Assembly (NCBI RefSeq): GCF_000315625.1
Contig: NW_005434550.1
Coordinates: 1 to 23,495, forward strand
Direction of reading: 5' to 3'
Length of the DNA stretch: 23,495 nt
From: Guillardia theta CCMP2712
Taxonomy: Eukaryota; Cryptophyceae; Pyrenomonadales; Geminigeraceae
Numbering within the stretch: position 1 is the first letter of the stretch; every line of letters starts with the position of its first letter. Under the pieces are notes generated by a model. It was not told the origin of the DNA and searched no databases. It saw nothing but the letters and a program-made list of their open reading frames with translations. Shown here one piece after another: positions 19,826 to 23,495 of this stretch. A program made the position numbers and the translations under genes.

Positions 19826-22800
19826 TTAACGGCACTTTGACGGCGAGCATCCCTGTAGATCGCAACAGCATGAGCCTTGACAAGTTGTTCCTCCATTGGT
19901 GAACCTAGCACAGCAATCACCGAAAGGTTTAGACAGAGTCTTGAATACTCACAGCTTGCAGTCACACTGGGAAGGGTTTGACGAGGAGAGATAGTTTGAA
20001 TAATCCCTCCAGTGCATGTCGCAGTAGCCTTCTGACGACGAGCCGTTCTTTGCAGTTCTGCACCAGTTAAAGCCGGAAGCTTGACAGGCGCCGCATAAAC
20101 ACTCGCGTGAGCAAACCATTGTAGCCAATCGAACCGGTTGCGGAGACAAGGCCTACAAGAGACCGAAGAGTCAAACGGGTCAGCATGACAACCTCTTCTT
20201 ACCGGGATAGATTGCAAAACAAAATTGGAGTTGTCAGTCTGCGAACAGAAGGTCCTCTGAGATAAAGCAGCCTGGGTATCATAACACCAAAAATGATCAT
20301 TTCCAGTACAATCCGAGCAGCTCATGCAGTTGCGAGGACAAACTTTACTGTAATGACAAGAGTTATACCAAGCAGGTGGATTCAAACATCAATACCTGCA
20401 CTGATTGCAAAAAATGTTGCTTGTCACGGTCTTCGTCACAATCAACAGAGATCCAACGACGATCACGACCGCGAGAGCCAGCGAGACTGAAATTCGATTG
20501 AAATTTCTAAAATTCGAAGTCAATTTCATTTCTAACAAAATAATGCCTTACCGTGTCATCTTGTCTTTGCTCCGAAGCCCGCCTCCAATAAAAAGACCTC
20601 CAATCCACGGAAAGTAGAGAAGGAATCCAAAAACCAAAGCAAGCGAGGAAAGACGACGATTTCGTTCCTTCATTTGGAACTCGTCCCAGTCATCTTCGTC
20701 ACCTACAACTATTTGACTGAGGGCTGACGTGTCATTGTTGACGCCTTCAACATAATTTTCGTTTATCTTTGAAACCCATGCTGTTTCATCGTCTTCGAGC
20801 TCAAAGCTCACTGGCCGTGCTTCGGTCCTTCCTAGAATGTGTTGGATCACATTTCCAAGTCTCCCTTGAATGCTGCTGCTCTCAATGCCGTCAATCATCT
20901 CGTTCTCGTTCTCCAAGGCAACCATCACTCGCTTGTTCTTGTCTCGTGCTTGAGCAACTTGGTGCATCTCAGCGACATCTTCGGTGATTTCTAGAGCTAC
21001 ATCCTTTTTAACATCTTGCGAATCAATGTTATTGTCTTCATCAGAAACCGACCTGTTTTCATCCTTCTCCTTGCGCTCGCGTAGAAAAACTTCCAGTTCT
21101 GACAAAGCCCATCGCCCGACTGTTGTGTCCATTGATCCTGTAAGTGCAAATCGACCATTCGGGTGCAATGCAAGGGAGGTGATGCGGCGGTTATGACCGT
21201 CATGTTGAGCGATGACTCTACCTATCTCAACATCCCATACTTCAATTCTTGTTGAATTTGCAGAAAAGCTGATGGCAAAATCTTCATTTCTGACGAAGCG
21301 GAATGAACATAAATCAGCGTACTCTGATCGGATGATTTTCTTCGGTCGTCCTGACTTGAGATCCCACAGCCGGATGGATTTGTCATCCGAGCACGACGCG
21401 ATGGTTGAATTCAACACAGTCACATCCCGCACGGGCCGAGTGTGGCCATATAGCGTGTTTGCCGACTGTTCGTTCTCCCAAGACCATACCCTCACATCAT
21501 GATCGTGTGAACCGGAAACTATCTGAAAACAAAATGTCACTTGCAAAATTGAGGCTATAGAAACAAATTACCGTGTCAAAAGAAATTCCCAAACAAGATA
21601 TCGCAGCTCGATGACCTTGCTTCCTGTGGACGAGGTTTCCGGAAGCAATGTCCCACACAGAGATCGCTTGCTGCTCTCCAACTATCAGGGCATCTCTCTG
21701 TGAGAAAAAAGAGATGCATTCGACATCCGATGCACATCGAAATTCGTGCAGCAGCCTACCAGTCGGAGTATCCCATATTGACAGATTGTAGTCAACTCCA
21801 CATGAAGCACAAAAGTTACCATCTGGTGATATCTTGACCAGGGTCGGCCTTGAGCTTGCACCCTGCAACTCCATATACAATTCCATCGAAGCGCAATGCC
21901 AAACATGGACCAATCCATCGGATGAGACACTAATGGCCAAAGAGCCATCATCGCAGATGTCAACCGACAAAACCTCGCTCCGATGTCCCTCGTAATGATA
22001 CACAGAAAATCCTATCTGCTCCTTGAGATTGTTCAGGACCTGCAGATCCCAGACGCGAACGGTGAGGTCCCAAGAACAAGATACTGCAAACCTTGCATCG
22101 GGCGTCATCTCTAGATCAAATATTTTATCTTCATGCGCTCGAATTGTCCCAATCTCACAATTTCTATCCAAGTTCCATAGCTTTATGGTCTTATCAAAAC
22201 TACAGCTTGCAGCCAGTTTGCCATCATCACTTACACAAACCGATCTGATATCATCATTGTGACCCAACAGAGTTCCTTTGCAAAGTCCACTATCAAGGTC
22301 CCAAACCCTTACAGTCCGATCGTTTGAACAGGATAGCAAAGATTTGTTGCTGAATCTGATACTTCGGATGATTGAAGTGTGTCCTTTCAATCGCCGAATC
22401 AGAGTGAAGGTAGAAAGATTCCAGAGAAGAATCTTGCAATCTTTGGAACAAGAGGCCAGTATGGTGTTTGAGCGATTGATTGAAAGCCCCCGCACTATTC
22501 CATCGTGCTTCTTAACCTCACCATGTCGCGTGCCAGAAGCAACGTCCCACCACAAGATCTTCTTTCCTTGCCCCGTGTATAAAGATCGTCCATCCCCAGT
22601 CAATTTCACACAAAAAACTTCGTCTTCATGGTCCAAAACTCGCGAAAGTTTCCCGTCAAACGTCCAGATTCTTGCAGTTTTGTCTTTACTCCCTGATGCT
22701 ACGTACCAACCATCATTAGACATATCTATCGCCCAAACCCAATCATTATGCCCAAGGCACACAGCAACCGTCTGCCCAATGGAGAGATCCCACATTCTGA

Positions 22801-23495
22801 CCGTACAATCCACCGAGCTGCTGCAGCATCGTAAACCATTCGAGGAGATTGAAACACTCAAAACTTCACTAAAATGGCCTTTGAGCACGAATTTCGGAAA
22901 AATATCAAAAAATTGCAAAGGCTGAGACCGGGTTCCAGATTGAACAATCGATTGATCCTCGAGTTCAGACTCGGAATCAAACGCATGCGCAAAAACATTC
23001 AAGCGACCTGAGCTCGATATCGGAACAAAACTACTAACATCTCCAGATATCAACGAACGATTGGAAGGCGGACCAAAACGAGAAAAACTGAAAGTATCCA
23101 GAGACCAGCAAAAAAGAGTCATGTCCCAAGAGCAAGATACCACCGTCCCCCCGCCCCCCGCAATGCACACCCCGAACACCTTGTCGCTGTGCCCCGTCAT
23201 CGCCTTCACCTCCCGCCCCTGCTCCAGGTCCCACACTCGCACGCTCCTGTCGAAGCTGCACGTCGCTGCCAGCCTCCCGTCTCCTGACGCCGACACCCCT
23301 CTCACGTCGTCCTCGTGCCCCGTCATCACGTGCTCGCACCGCCCGCTCCCTATGTCCCACACCCGGATCTCCCGGTCCTGCCCGCATGATACCACCCGCC
23401 CGCCCCCTATCGACACCCCCCGGATGACCCCCTTGTGCCCCCCCCCCCCACACTCTGCCGTCAGCTTCCCCGTCTCCCACACGATCACCGTGAGG
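19826..23495 (-). CDS. WD40-repeat protein with C-terminal hydrophobic segments and PSI-like Cys-rich tail (5' end beyond window)
   Basis: Minus-strand exons: from beyond 23495 to 21572, 21522-20552, 20506-20397, 20348-20203, 20152-19953, 19904-19826. Introns are 45-50 bp, GT-AG, with consistent phases; about 1,142 aa are visible. About 17 complete WD40 repeats plus a partial one at the window edge, e.g. IRVWDIGSG, VRVWDLEQG, VRVWDLDSG, IKLWNLDRN. An acidic, low-complexity linker (KDENRSVSDEDNN) follows, then a hydrophobic stretch at about 930-955 (ALVFGFLLYFPWIGGLFIGG) and a second at about 970-990 (SLALAVVIVVGSLLIV). The tail holds two copies of C-x3-C-x1-2-C-x2-C-x6-W-C and a final Cys cluster (CQGSCCCDLQGC). 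WD40 propellers are protein-binding scaffolds; no named family matches this whole architecture. It converges on the DRAM-like gene with only 79 bp between stops. Confidence 0.85.

Noticed and set aside
19777-20385. Single 202-aa minus-strand ORF as an independent gene
   Set aside because: It crosses three clear 48-50-bp GT-AG introns. Splicing gives a phase-consistent Cys-rich tail continuing the WD40 gene and ending at 19826.
23034-23480. 148-codon overlapping minus-strand ORF
   Set aside because: Its composition is Gly/Arg-rich from the GC-rich WD40 coding frame, and the WD40 repeats in the other frame are unmistakable.
8384-23495. Nucleomorph or organelle origin of the gene block
   Set aside because: Multiple spliced genes for endosomal and membrane-trafficking proteins, balanced base composition and retrotransposons fit a nuclear chromosome.

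Overview
This is a eukaryotic nuclear window. It has several spliced genes whose GT-AG introns are mostly 39-66 bp, TTTAGGG-type telomeric repeats (read as CCCTAAA on the + strand), an LTR retrotransposon and non-LTR remnants. The TTTAGGG repeat, tiny introns and tight packing suggest a unicellular alga or protist. A cryptophyte such as Guillardia would fit, but that is a low-confidence guess.

Left part (1-8350) is subtelomere-like and repeat-rich. In order it holds: a C/T-rich 60-bp direct repeat; the C-terminal end of an R2/CRE-like non-LTR retrotransposon on the minus strand; a short interstitial telomeric repeat (ITR); a 6,412-bp Ty3/gypsy chromovirus (1066-7477) flanked by a perfect 5-bp target duplication CCCGG; a longer ITR; a broken, unidentified minus-strand ORF pair; six perfect copies of a 20-bp minisatellite; and a third short ITR. 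The chromovirus is the most informative object. It is a single insertion whose 1136-4401 segment (C-terminal RT, RNase H, integrase, chromodomain, PPT and most of one LTR) has been flipped relative to its gag-protease-N-terminal RT part. The outer ends, the target duplication, the two complementary LTR pieces (70 + 553 = 623 bp, exactly the length of the intact LTR) and a 4-bp CAGT at both inner junctions prove the rearrangement.

Right part (8384-23495) is a compact gene block. A single-exon gene (+) encodes a U1-type zinc finger plus a JmjC/cupin-like domain. A convergent 11-exon gene (-) encodes an RME-8/DNAJC13 orthologue of about 2,351 aa. A divergent 6-exon gene (+) encodes a DRAM/TMEM150/Frag1-family multipass protein. 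A convergent gene (-), cut by the window end, encodes about 17 WD40 repeats followed by two hydrophobic segments and a cysteine-rich tail with two PSI-like repeats. The exon joins of the DRAM-like and WD40 genes were derived by hand; phases are consistent at every join. In the RME-8 gene only the first intron is unresolved.

RME-8 (endosomal clathrin/retromer co-chaperone) and DRAM-like proteins (endolysosomal/autophagy membrane proteins in other eukaryotes) are divergently arranged around a 388-bp spacer, so shared expression is conceivable but is inference only. I saw no tRNA, rRNA or CRISPR.
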